Assembly (NCBI GenBank): GCA_044238435.1
Contig: JBIIDH010000010.1
Span: 1 to 50,280 of the forward strand
Length of the DNA: 50,280 nucleotides
DNA from: VFMC01 sp044238435
Lineage (GTDB): Bacteria; Actinomycetota; Acidimicrobiia; Acidimicrobiales; Ilumatobacteraceae
Direction: 5' to 3'
The notes below the pieces were generated by a model. That model saw nothing but the letters and a program-made list of their open reading frames with translations. It made no database searches and was not told the DNA's origin. A program made the position numbers and the translations under genes. This document shows, one piece after another, positions 40,764 to 48,938 of this stretch (positions are counted from its first letter, which is position 1; each line of letters opens with the position of its first letter).

Positions 40764-41330
40764 ATGCCTGCGACCATCCTCGATTCTCTGCAGCGTCGCA
40801 TGAAGGCGATGCACTCCCTCTACTACCAGGCCGTCGACACGATGGACCTCGAGCACGTGAACCACGTCGAACGCGAGGGCGTGCTGCCCATCGGGTTCTG
40901 CCTGTTCCACATCACCAACATGATCGATGTCTCGTTCATGATGCTCACCGGTTCGCCGCCCATCTGGAACGACGAGTGGCAGCAGCGTGTGCAGATGGCC
41001 ATCGCCGACCACGGCAAACACCGCACGGTCGACGAGATGATCCATCAGCGCATGGGCGACTTCGATGCCTTCAAGGAGTACCAGCGACTGGTGTTCGATC
41101 GCACGGAGGCCTGGCTCGCGGTGCTCGACGAGGACGAGCTGCACCGGGTGGTCATCACCCGCCCGTTCCCGCCGCAGATCGCCAGTACGTACAGCGCGCG
41201 TGTCGCCGGCGACGAGGGCATCACCGTGCTCGACGGCATCGAGTGCTGGATCTACCAGCACGGGTTGCGGCACATGGGCGAGATCGAACTCGCCCGCGGC
41301 CTGGTGGGCCTCGGCGGGATGACCTCCTGA
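40764..41330 (+). CDS. DinB-like four-helix-bundle protein
   Basis: 188 residues, mainly helical. The His positions of DinB-type metal sites appear in FCLFHITNMIDVS (about 49) and YQHGLRHMGEIELARG (about 174-180). The family includes thiol-dependent transferases (mycothiol- or bacillithiol-linked) in actinobacteria. It starts 5 bp after the phosphoribosyltransferase; AATACT lies 7 nt upstream and no Shine-Dalgarno sequence is seen. The function remains open. Confidence 0.8.
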   Translation: MPATILDSLQRRMKAMHSLYYQAVDTMDLEHVNHVEREGVLPIGFCLFHITNMIDVSFMMLTGSPPIWNDEWQQRVQMAIADHGKHRTVDEMIHQRMGDFDAFKEYQRLVFDRTEAWLAVLDEDELHRVVITRPFPPQIASTYSARVAGDEGITVLDGIECWIYQHGLRHMGEIELARGLVGLGGMTS

Positions 41331-41333
41331 CGG

Positions 41334-43157
41334 TCAGCCCGCGGCGCGGGTGCTGAGCCAGTCGAGCAGTCCTTCGAGCGGCATCACCGACCCGAAGTGC
41401 CAGCCCTGGGCGGCGTCGTAGCCGAGGTCGCGCAAGATGGCGGCCTGCTCGGCCGTCTCGACGCTCTCGGCGATCATCGTCATCCCGCAGGCATGGGCCA
41501 TGCTGCGCGCCGCCGAACACAACGCCGTGGCGGGCTCGTCGATGCCGAGCCGGGCGACGAACGATCCGTCGTACTTCACCTCGGTGAAGGGCAGTTCCTG
41601 CAGATAACTGAGCGATGCGTAGCCGGTGCCGAAGTCGTCGAGCGCGATACGGAAGCCGCGACGGCGCAGTTCGTCGATCGTGGCCCGGGCAGGGCTGGTG
41701 CGATCGAGCCACTGGCTCTCGGTGATCTCGAAGCAGATGCGGCGCGGGTGCAGCCCGTACTTCACCACGACGGCAGCCGCCTCGGTGGTGAACGACGGGT
41801 TCATCAGTTGGCGCACCGACACGTTCACGTGCATGGTGAGTCCGTCGAGTTCGTCGCGGTGGCCGGCCAGGGCCTCGCACGAACGGCGCAGCATGGCCGC
41901 GCCGATGGCCTCGATGAGGTTGCTCTCCTCGGCGACCGGGATGAACACGGCCGGCGACACGTCGGCCACGTCGTCGCCCTCGAGGCGGGCGAGGGCCTCG
42001 AGGCCGATGGTGCGTCCGGTCGACAACGAGACGATGGGTTGGAAGTGGGCCACCACCCGCTCGTCGGAGATCAGTCCGAACAGCAATCGCTCGATGCGGC
42101 GGCGCTGCGACGCGGCCCGGCGCTCGTCGTCGCCGAACACCACGACCCGACCCCCACCCATCTGGGTGGACCGGCGTGTGGCTTCCGAGGCGTGGTAGAG
42201 CAGCTCGTCGACATCGTCGACGTCGCCGTGGATGTGCACCATGCCCACGCCCACGGCGGCGCGCAGGTCGGTGCCGGGGAACGAGATCGGGAGCGAGAAG
42301 GCTTCGAGGGCGCCCTCGACGGCGGCTCGGGCCCGATCGTCGGGGGCCTCGAACAGCGCCGCGAAGATGTCGCCCTCGAAGCGGGCGAGGGTGGCCGTGC
42401 TGAGCGACCCCTGCAGTTGGAACGCGATCTCGACGAGCCGACGATCGCCCAGCAGGCGGCCGAACTGGCCGTCGAAGCGCCGCACCTGCTCGAAGTCGAG
42501 CAGCGCGACCGTGCGCTCCTGCGCGCCGTTGCCGTTGGCGGCAATGAGCAGTTCGCGGACGCGGCGTCGGTTGGCCAGGCCGGTGAGCGGGTCGTTCAAC
42601 GCTTCGCGGCGCTGGCGTTCCTCTTCGTGGTGCCGCTGCAGCGCAATGGTGGCGAGGCTGGCGAGGTCGGCGACGATGGCCAGCTCGGCGTCGGTTGGTC
42701 GCCGCGGTGCCCGGTAGTACATGCCGAACACGCCGAGCAGTTCGCCGTCGTCGGCGCCGAGCAACGGGGTTGACCAGCCGGCGGCGATGCCGTACGACTG
42801 GGCGAACTCGTGGAAGCCGTTCCACAGCGGATCGTTGGCGATGTCGTCGCTGATGACCTGTTCGCGCCGGAAGGCGGCAGTGCCGCAACTGCCGGCGGCC
42901 GGCCCCGGCACGAGCCCGTCGACGGCTTCTGCGAACGATGCCGGCAGTGAGGCGTAGCCGCCACGGCGCAGTACGCCGTCGACGCGGTCGTAGGCGAGGA
43001 TGGAGGCGAGCAGGCCGGGAATGATCTCCTCGGCGAAGCGAGCGACGGCCGTGAGGGTGTCGATGGGCGGTGCGCCACGGGCGATGAGTTCGAGCACCCG
43101 CCGCTGTCCGGCGAGCATTGCCGCTTCGATGGGGAGGGACGCAGACGCATCGCTCAC
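41334..43157 (-). CDS. GAF-GGDEF-EAL protein (cyclic-di-GMP turnover)
   Basis: 607 residues. A GAF sensor (about 20-165) contains GSCGTAAFRREQVISDDIANDPLW. A GGDEF domain (about 175-335) begins NDPLTGLANRRR, but its signature is degenerate (FEGDIF in place of GGDEF), so cyclase activity is unlikely. The EAL domain (about 350-600) looks intact: GLEALARLEG, NVSVRQLMNPSF, EITESQWLD, DDFGTGYASLSYL, KYDGSFV and ESVET. It is therefore probably a c-di-GMP phosphodiesterase, cytoplasmic, with GAF and degenerate GGDEF as regulatory parts. GGGGAGG at 43167-43173 precedes the GTG start by 9 nt. Confidence 0.9.
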   Translation of the reverse strand: MSDASASLPIEAAMLAGQRRVLELIARGAPPIDTLTAVARFAEEIIPGLLASILAYDRVDGVLRRGGYASLPASFAEAVDGLVPGPAAGSCGTAAFRREQVISDDIANDPLWNGFHEFAQSYGIAAGWSTPLLGADDGELLGVFGMYYRAPRRPTDAELAIVADLASLATIALQRHHEEERQRREALNDPLTGLANRRRVRELLIAANGNGAQERTVALLDFEQVRRFDGQFGRLLGDRRLVEIAFQLQGSLSTATLARFEGDIFAALFEAPDDRARAAVEGALEAFSLPISFPGTDLRAAVGVGMVHIHGDVDDVDELLYHASEATRRSTQMGGGRVVVFGDDERRAASQRRRIERLLFGLISDERVVAHFQPIVSLSTGRTIGLEALARLEGDDVADVSPAVFIPVAEESNLIEAIGAAMLRRSCEALAGHRDELDGLTMHVNVSVRQLMNPSFTTEAAAVVVKYGLHPRRICFEITESQWLDRTSPARATIDELRRRGFRIALDDFGTGYASLSYLQELPFTEVKYDGSFVARLGIDEPATALCSAARSMAHACGMTMIAESVETAEQAAILRDLGYDAAQGWHFGSVMPLEGLLDWLSTRAAG

Positions 43158-43270
43158 GCTCGGTCGCCTCCCCGCAGTGTCGTCACCGCCATGACGCTGG
43201 TGCCATGCCGTCGCCGGTCCGCCCGGCCGACGCGACGCTAGCACCGCCTCATCGGCGGAGGCGGGGCAGA

Positions 43271-45769
43271 TCACTCCATCAGACGCAGCGTGTCGCTGAG
43301 GTCCATCCGGGCGATCCGGGGCACCAACAGCAGGGGCGACAGGGTGAGCGCCACCACGCCGACCACGGCTGCCATCGACACCGTCGTACCGCCCACGTGC
43401 AGCACCACCCCGATGTCGGGCAGGGTCCGCTCGGCCAGCGCGTCGAGGATCCATCGCAGCGTGAGGTAGCCAGCGGTGAGCCCGACCGCCGTAGCGCCCA
43501 CCCCGATGATCGCCGCCTCCACCACGACGCCGACGGTCACCCGCCACAGCGGCACACCGAAGGCGAGCATGGTCGCGTGTTCGCGGCGTCGTTCCTCCAC
43601 GCAGATGCGTGTCGTGTTCAGACCGATCAGCACACCGAGCGCCAGGACGGCCCCGGCGGTGAGCACGAGGAAGCTGGTGAACCGGTCGAGCACGTCGTCG
43701 AACACCTCCCCGAGGCGGGCGACGGGCTGCGCCGACGACACCCCCGGCACACCGAACAGGGCGCGTTGCAGATCGGTGCGATCGAACCCCTCGGCCGGTA
43801 CGACCTGCACGATGTTGGTGAGCGCGTCCATCCCGAACCGCGCCGCATAGCGGCGGTCGAGGTAGGCGAGCGAACGGATCGGGTCGGGGTGGATCGCACC
43901 CACCCTCACCGTGGTCGTCGCCATCGAGTACCTGCCATCGGCGAGCCGTGGGTGCTGCAGCACCACCGTGTCGCCGACATCGACCCCGAGATCGTCGGCC
44001 GCCTTGCGGGCCAGCACCAGTCCGGCGGCGGCCTCGTCGAGCGGCACCGGACTGGTGGTGGGGGTCCAGAGTGCGTCAGCGAAGTCGAGCACCTCCAGCA
44101 ACAGTTCGATCGGCTCACCCTGCCGCTCGCCGACGGTGACGGTGGCGGGCAGCCGCAGGCCGGTGTCGACCGCCCCCACCGCTTCCGAATCGGTGATGGC
44201 CCCGAGGCGAGGGTCGGCGCGTGAGGTGAGCCCTGCCAGGGTGACGACCACGCGTTCGGGATCGCCCTTGGTCACCTCGGCCACGCCCCGGTCGATGGTC
44301 GCGGTGAAACTGTCGAGCATGCCCAGGACGGCCACCAGCGCGGTGATGGCTGCGCCGACACCCAGCGCAGTGAGCAGGGCCCGGCGCGGTCGGCGCAGGA
44401 CGTTGCGCACCGGCATCTGGGCCATGCTCGACCCGGGCAGCCGCAGACGCGCGGTCCATGCCCCGAGTCGACCGTGGTCGGGCGCGAGATGCCCGGTGCG
44501 GATCGCCTCGGCCGGTTCGACGCGCACGGCTCGCCACACCGGCACCACCGCGGCCAGCACCGGCGGGAGCAATCCGAACAACGCGCCTCGGGCGTAGACG
44601 CCGTACTGGAACGGGGTGAGATACACCGGCAGCGGCAGGAGCGACTCGAGCAGACGCCGCATCAGTGCGCCAACGGCAACGCCGATGCCGATGCCGGCCA
44701 GCACGCCGACGACACCCACCTCCACGCCGATGAGTGCAGGCCGCACCGCCAGTTGCCAGCGGGGCAGTCCGAGGGCCATCCCGATGCCGATCTCGCGGCG
44801 CTGCGCCTCGGCGGCACGGCTGATGAGGTTCACGGCGGCGAGGGCGGCAGCGCCGAGGACGAGTGCCGACAGGATGCTCCACATCTGCTGATCGGTCTCG
44901 ATGTCGTCGTACAGGATGCGATACGCGTCGGTCTGATCGCGGGTGGTCAGCGTGGGGCTCACGACACCGAGGGAGTCGACAGCGGCGACCAACTCGGCCC
45001 CGATGGCTGCGACGTCGGCGCCGGGCCGCAGCGTCACCACCAGATCGTTCACCAACCCGGCGCGACCCGTCAGGCGTTGCGCAGCGCCGAGGTCGAGATA
45101 CAGCGTGGCGAGGTCGGCCTCGGCCAGGACACTGCCCTCCTGGGCGACGATCGAGAAGTCGTCGGGGGCGACCGCGAGACCGCTGTACGGCACGGTGGCG
45201 CCACCGGCGACGGTGACCGAACCGCTGGTGGGCAGGCCATAGTACCGAGCGAACTTCACCTCCAGCAGGGCGCGGTCGCTGGACGCCGCCGGCCTCGTCC
45301 CATCGGCCACCCACAGGGTGTCGACCGGCGCGGGTGCTGATCCGGAGGCCAGTCCCGGGGCACCCACGATGCGTGCGCCCACCAAGACGGTGTCACCGGT
45401 GTGGCCAGTTTCCCCGGTGTGGCCGGTTTCCCGAGAGCGAGAGGCGTCGACCTGCGAATCGACCACCAGGCGTTCGGCAAGGGCCGACACATCGTCGGCG
45501 TGCTCGATCGACCGGGCGGCCTCCGCCAGGGCGCCTTCCGGTGCGAAGGTGCCCAACTGCAGGGCGACGCGCAGGTCGTGGACGTGCAGCGCCGCGAAGC
45601 TGGCGTCATTCGACAGTGTGCGCCATCGACCGGTGCTGCTGAGGCCCGCGAACAGGCCGGTGCCGATGGCCACCACCAGACCGATGGAGGCGATCTGCAG
45701 CGCGTGGCGCCGGAGGTCGCGCCATGCCCATCGCCACCAGATGGCGCCCTCGGCGGAGGCGCTCACCAC
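43271..45769 (-). CDS. ABC transporter permease with two FtsX domains
   Basis: 832 residues with an N-terminal membrane helix (about 23-45), a large extracytoplasmic region, a first FtsX block (about 300-420, MWSILSALVLGAAALAAVNLISR and following) and a second block at the C-terminus (about 690-825). This is the long, duplicated permease form of the LolE/MacB-like superfamily; such systems extract or export lipids, lipoproteins or peptides. It is coupled to the ATPase gene: GTG at 45766 or 45769 overlaps the ATPase stop. An ETGHTG hexapeptide is repeated twice at about residues 113-124. Confidence 0.9.
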   Translation of the reverse strand: MVSASAEGAIWWRWAWRDLRRHALQIASIGLVVAIGTGLFAGLSSTGRWRTLSNDASFAALHVHDLRVALQLGTFAPEGALAEAARSIEHADDVSALAERLVVDSQVDASRSRETGHTGETGHTGDTVLVGARIVGAPGLASGSAPAPVDTLWVADGTRPAASSDRALLEVKFARYYGLPTSGSVTVAGGATVPYSGLAVAPDDFSIVAQEGSVLAEADLATLYLDLGAAQRLTGRAGLVNDLVVTLRPGADVAAIGAELVAAVDSLGVVSPTLTTRDQTDAYRILYDDIETDQQMWSILSALVLGAAALAAVNLISRAAEAQRREIGIGMALGLPRWQLAVRPALIGVEVGVVGVLAGIGIGVAVGALMRRLLESLLPLPVYLTPFQYGVYARGALFGLLPPVLAAVVPVWRAVRVEPAEAIRTGHLAPDHGRLGAWTARLRLPGSSMAQMPVRNVLRRPRRALLTALGVGAAITALVAVLGMLDSFTATIDRGVAEVTKGDPERVVVTLAGLTSRADPRLGAITDSEAVGAVDTGLRLPATVTVGERQGEPIELLLEVLDFADALWTPTTSPVPLDEAAAGLVLARKAADDLGVDVGDTVVLQHPRLADGRYSMATTTVRVGAIHPDPIRSLAYLDRRYAARFGMDALTNIVQVVPAEGFDRTDLQRALFGVPGVSSAQPVARLGEVFDDVLDRFTSFLVLTAGAVLALGVLIGLNTTRICVEERRREHATMLAFGVPLWRVTVGVVVEAAIIGVGATAVGLTAGYLTLRWILDALAERTLPDIGVVLHVGGTTVSMAAVVGVVALTLSPLLLVPRIARMDLSDTLRLME
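45396..45431. repeat. 18-bp in-frame tandem repeat within the permease gene
   Basis: Two 18-bp units, CCGGTGTGGCCRGTTTCC (one mismatch), at 45396-45413 and 45414-45431 encode a doubled ETGHTG in the extracytoplasmic part of the permease. Confidence 0.85.
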
Positions 45770-46497
45770 TGCAGATCGTCGATCGAGGCGCGGCCCCCTC
45801 GCGGTGGGCCATCGGCGACGATGCGACCGCTCGACAGTTCGATCACCCGGTCGGCGATGCGCGAGATCTCGCGGTTGTGGGTCACCACCAGCACGGTCAT
45901 CCCGTTCCGGGCCTGCTCCTCGAGCGCGGCGAGGATCTGCACGCCGGTACGGAAGTCGAGTTCACCGGTGGGTTCGTCCGCCAGCAGGATGGGGTTTCCG
46001 GTGGCGAGGGCCCGGGCGATGGCCACCCGCTGCTGCTCACCGCCCGACAACTGGTGGGGGAAGTGGTCGCGGCGTTCGCCGAGCCCGACTCGCTCGATCG
46101 CGGCCAGCGCTGTGTCGCGCGGGTGTGGCCGTCGTGAGGCGTCGGCGCCGAACCGCACGTTCTCGAGCGCCGTCAGACCGGGAAAGAGGTTGAAGGTCTG
46201 GAAGATGAAGCTGACCGAGTGCCGTCGGAAGGCGGCTCGGCGTCGGGCCGACGCCCCGGTGACGACGGTGCCGTCGACACGGGCCGAACCCGTGGTGGCC
46301 GTGTCGAGCGCGCCGATGAGGTTCAGCAAGGTGGTCTTCCCGCTGCCCGAGGCTCCGAGGATGACCACGAACGCTGCGTCGTCGATGTGCAGCGACACGT
46401 CGTCGAGCGCGGTCACCTCGCTGCTGCCCACCCGGTAGCGCTTCGACACGTGGTCGAGGTCGATGCGCGGAACGCGCGACGGAATCGGGTTCGCCAC
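45763..46497 (-). CDS. ABC transporter ATP-binding protein, LolD/MacB type
   Basis: 244 residues. Walker A is GASGSGKT at about 48-55, the Q-loop is FIFQTFNLFPGLTALENV, the signature is LSGGEQQRVAIARAL and Walker B is ILLADEPTGELD, followed by the H-loop VVTHN. The combination with a double FtsX permease fits the MacB/LolCDE-like exporter superfamily. The GTG at 46497 has GACACT ending 6 nt upstream; a longer start in the same frame is possible but lacks support. It is divergent from a GyrI-like gene. Confidence 0.93.
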   Translation of the reverse strand: MANPIPSRVPRIDLDHVSKRYRVGSSEVTALDDVSLHIDDAAFVVILGASGSGKTTLLNLIGALDTATTGSARVDGTVVTGASARRRAAFRRHSVSFIFQTFNLFPGLTALENVRFGADASRRPHPRDTALAAIERVGLGERRDHFPHQLSGGEQQRVAIARALATGNPILLADEPTGELDFRTGVQILAALEEQARNGMTVLVVTHNREISRIADRVIELSSGRIVADGPPRGGRASIDDLQW

Positions 46498-46603
46498 CTC
46501 GCCAGTGTCGGCGACGGTCAGCGGGTGTGCCAGGGCCGTCCGGCGGCGACCGCGGGTCGCTCGGCCCTGTGAGGCGATGCCGCTGCCGTGTTCGAGTGAA
46601 CCC

Positions 46604-47062
46604 ATGGACGAGTGCCGGTTGGTCGAACTCGATGCTCGCGACACGGCGGTGGTGCGCGCCACCGTTCCGCTGTCGGAGTTGCCGGCGTTCTTCGCGCAGG
46701 CCTACCCGGCGGTGCTGACCGTGCTCGCCACCCAGGGGGTCGAGCCGACCGGTCCTCCGTTCGCGTGGTACGCGGGTCCGCCCACCGACGAGGTGGTGCT
46801 CGAGGCGGGGTTCGCGGTGCCGCACCGCATCGAGCCGAGTGGTGAGGTGGTGGCCAGCACGCTGCCCGCCGGCCGGGTGGTGCGCACCGTGCACGTCGGG
46901 CCGTACGGCACGATGAGTGCCACCTACGACCGGATGCGGGCGTGGATCCTCGAGCACCGGCTCATCCCCACCATGCCGATGTGGGAGGTGTACCTCACCG
47001 ATCCGGGCGCCGATCCCGATCCGGCCACCTGGCGCACCGAGATCTGCTGGCCCGTCACCTGA
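46604..47062 (+). CDS. GyrI-like (AraC effector-binding-type) small-molecule-binding protein
   Basis: 152 residues. The fold of GyrI/Rob C-terminal domains is indicated by DTAVVRATVPLSELPAFFAQAYPAVLTVL, GPPFAWYAGPP, VEAGFAV-like LEAGFAVPHRIEPS, LPAGRVVRTVHVGPYGTMSATYDRM and WEVYLTDPG with the conserved C-terminal Glu. There is no DNA-binding domain. Stand-alone members bind or hydrolyse small hydrophobic compounds. It is divergent from the ABC exporter, perhaps sharing an inducer. An in-frame ATG at 46577 would add 9 residues. Confidence 0.83.
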   Translation: MDECRLVELDARDTAVVRATVPLSELPAFFAQAYPAVLTVLATQGVEPTGPPFAWYAGPPTDEVVLEAGFAVPHRIEPSGEVVASTLPAGRVVRTVHVGPYGTMSATYDRMRAWILEHRLIPTMPMWEVYLTDPGADPDPATWRTEICWPVT

Positions 47063-47075
47063 CCGGTGTCTTGGT

Positions 47076-48686
47076 TCAGGTCGGGTGCACCGTGCGGCCG
47101 CCGAGCAGTGTGCGGGTGACCGTGGCGGCCAGCAGGCTGTCGGGCCCTGCGGAGAACGGGTCGCGGTCGAGCACGGCGAGGTCGGCGAGCATGCCTGCCT
47201 GCAGGGTGCCGAGCCGGCTGTCGGCGAAGCTCGCCCACGCAGCATCGGCGGTGGCGTGCACGACGGCCTCGTCGAGTGGACGCGCCCAGTCGGGCCGGTG
47301 CGGGTGCAGATGCGGATGGCCGGGCGAGCGTCGGGTGGCGGCGAGGTACATGTTGGGCAGCGGCTGGTGGGGTGCCGTCGGCGTGTCGGTGCCGAATGCC
47401 AGGGTGGCGCCGTGCGCGAGGTACTCGGGCCAGGCGAAGCCGTGGTGGGCGCGCTCGGCGCCCAGCATCGCCACCCAGTTGGGCATGATGGCCGGGTCGA
47501 GGTGAACGGGCTGCATCGATGCGGTCACCCCCAGCGGGCCGAGCCGGGCGATGTCGGCCGCTTCCGCGTACTCGAGGTGCTCGATCCGGTGGCGGCGGCC
47601 GGTGGTGCCGTTCACCCGTGCCGCGTGCTCGAGCGCGTCGAGAGCGATGTGCACGGCATGGTCGCCGATCGCGTGCAGGGCCACCTGCAGACCGGCGGCA
47701 TCGGCGGCGGTGACGATGGCCGTGAGGGAAGCGGGGTCCCAGATGGGGTCGGCCATCGTGCCGTCGCTGTAGGGCAGCGACAGTGCCGCAGTGCAGCCGT
47801 CGATCGTGCCGTCGACCACGATCTTGATGCCGGCGACGCGGAGCATGTCGGACCGGTGCCGTTGGGCCAGTTCGACCGCCTCCGTCACGTGGGCCAGTTC
47901 CTGGTCGAGGTCGCCGGTGCGGTGCACCAGCCAGTGGCCGATCACGCGCATGGTGCTCGTGCCCGTGAGTTCGGCGCGGTGGAGCGCAGCGAGCATCGGC
48001 GCCGACAGACCCATGTCGACTGCCGTGGTGACGCCCGACGCCGTGTAGGCGGCCATCGCTGCCGCCAGATGGCCGTCGAGGGTGCGGTCGTCGGTGCGGT
48101 CGGTCACCGGGTACACGTACGCGTTCGCCGCCGTCTCGAGCAACCAACCCGTGGCCTCGCGGGTGACCGGGTCGCGCACCACCTCGCCGCCGACCGGGTC
48201 GGGGGTGTCGGAGGTGATGCCCATCTCGCGGAGCGCCGCGGTGTTCACCCAGGTGGAGTGGAAGTCGTTGGCCTCGAGGTAGACGGGTAGGTCGGGGAAC
48301 GCGGTGTCGAGCATCTGCCGGGTGGGCCGTCCGCCGGGCACCGCGTCGTACACCCACGACACGCCCAGCACCCGCGGCTCGTCGGGGTTGGCGGCGGCCC
48401 ACGCGCGCAGTTCGCCGAGGATGGCGTCGAGCGAAGCCGCGTCGCGCAACTGGGCCTTGGCGAGCGTGGCCCCGGTGCCCACGACGTGTGCGTGAGCGTC
48501 GACGAACCCGGGCACGACGACCCCGCCGTCGAGGTCGATCAGGTCGGCATCGGGTCCCGCGAACCGAGCGGCATCCGTGGCGTTGCCGACGAAGGCGATG
48601 TGCGCCCCGTCGACGACCAGTGCCTCGGCCCACAACGATCCGCGCACCGCGGTGAACACCCGCCCACCGGTGAACAGTTGTCGCAT
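47076..48686 (-). CDS. YtcJ-like amidohydrolase (amidohydrolase 3 family)
   Basis: 536 residues. The metal-dependent hydrolase barrel shows GGVVVPGFVDAHAHVVGTG (HxH, about 62-68), KIVVDGTIDGCTA, LHAIGDHAVHIALDALE, HRIEHLEYA, ASMQPVHLDP and AFGTDTPTA with the catalytic Asp. The closing segment GTLQAGMLADLAVLDRDPF is typical. Related enzymes act on N-substituted amides, but most are of unknown substrate. It is convergent with the GyrI-like gene. CAACAT lies 6 nt before the ATG. Confidence 0.88.
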   Translation of the reverse strand: MRQLFTGGRVFTAVRGSLWAEALVVDGAHIAFVGNATDAARFAGPDADLIDLDGGVVVPGFVDAHAHVVGTGATLAKAQLRDAASLDAILGELRAWAAANPDEPRVLGVSWVYDAVPGGRPTRQMLDTAFPDLPVYLEANDFHSTWVNTAALREMGITSDTPDPVGGEVVRDPVTREATGWLLETAANAYVYPVTDRTDDRTLDGHLAAAMAAYTASGVTTAVDMGLSAPMLAALHRAELTGTSTMRVIGHWLVHRTGDLDQELAHVTEAVELAQRHRSDMLRVAGIKIVVDGTIDGCTAALSLPYSDGTMADPIWDPASLTAIVTAADAAGLQVALHAIGDHAVHIALDALEHAARVNGTTGRRHRIEHLEYAEAADIARLGPLGVTASMQPVHLDPAIMPNWVAMLGAERAHHGFAWPEYLAHGATLAFGTDTPTAPHQPLPNMYLAATRRSPGHPHLHPHRPDWARPLDEAVVHATADAAWASFADSRLGTLQAGMLADLAVLDRDPFSAGPDSLLAATVTRTLLGGRTVHPT

Positions 48687-48700
48687 CAGGTCATGTTGCC

Positions 48701-48735
48701 AGGTGGTGGCCGGTCAGGTGGTGGCCGGTCAGGTG
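48701..48735. repeat. 15-bp tandem duplication at the 3' end of the small Cys-rich gene
   Basis: AGGTGGTGGCCGGTC occurs at 48701-48715 and 48716-48730 and begins again at 48731-48735. The stop of the minus-strand small gene (48731-48729) is repeated 15 bp downstream in the same frame. Confidence 0.9.
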
Positions 48736-48911
48736 CGCCGGCGGCGCCAGAAGCCCGGTGCCCGTTCCACCTTCGGCGCCCGCTGCGGTGGGCTGGTGCG
48801 GCACTGGCACCGCTGCGCGGCAGGAACATCGCCGAGCACCTGCTCGATGTGGGCTCCGCAGCCGGCCCAGTCGGGCTTGCCGCACTGCTTGCATGTCACT
48901 CGTCTGCACAT
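48729..48911 (-). CDS. Small conserved Cys-rich protein
   Basis: 60 residues. Cysteines at 2, 7, 10, 18, 35 and 37 in MCRRVTCKQCGKPDWAGCG...QRCQC suggest a zinc site (CxxC plus further Cys). The N-terminal pattern, Cys-Arg-x-x-Thr-Cys-Lys-x-Cys-Gly-Lys followed by Trp-Ala-Gly-Cys-Gly-x-His, recurs, as I recall, in a short actinobacterial family of unknown function. The tail is basic (Arg-rich). TACCCT ends 7 nt before the ATG, which supports a real, leaderless transcript. It lies between the amidohydrolase and the phosphodiesterase. Confidence 0.8.
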   Translation of the reverse strand: MCRRVTCKQCGKPDWAGCGAHIEQVLGDVPAAQRCQCRTSPPQRAPKVERAPGFWRRRRT

Positions 48912-48918
48912 ACCCCCC

Positions 48919-48924
48919 AGGGTA
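48919..48924 (-). promoter_or_regulatory. -10 box TACCCT, leaderless promoter of the small Cys-rich gene
   Basis: TACCCT on the minus strand ends 7 nt before the ATG at 48911. The intervening bases are GGGGGGT. Confidence 0.5.
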
Positions 48925-48938
48925 TCACGCAGGGTGAG

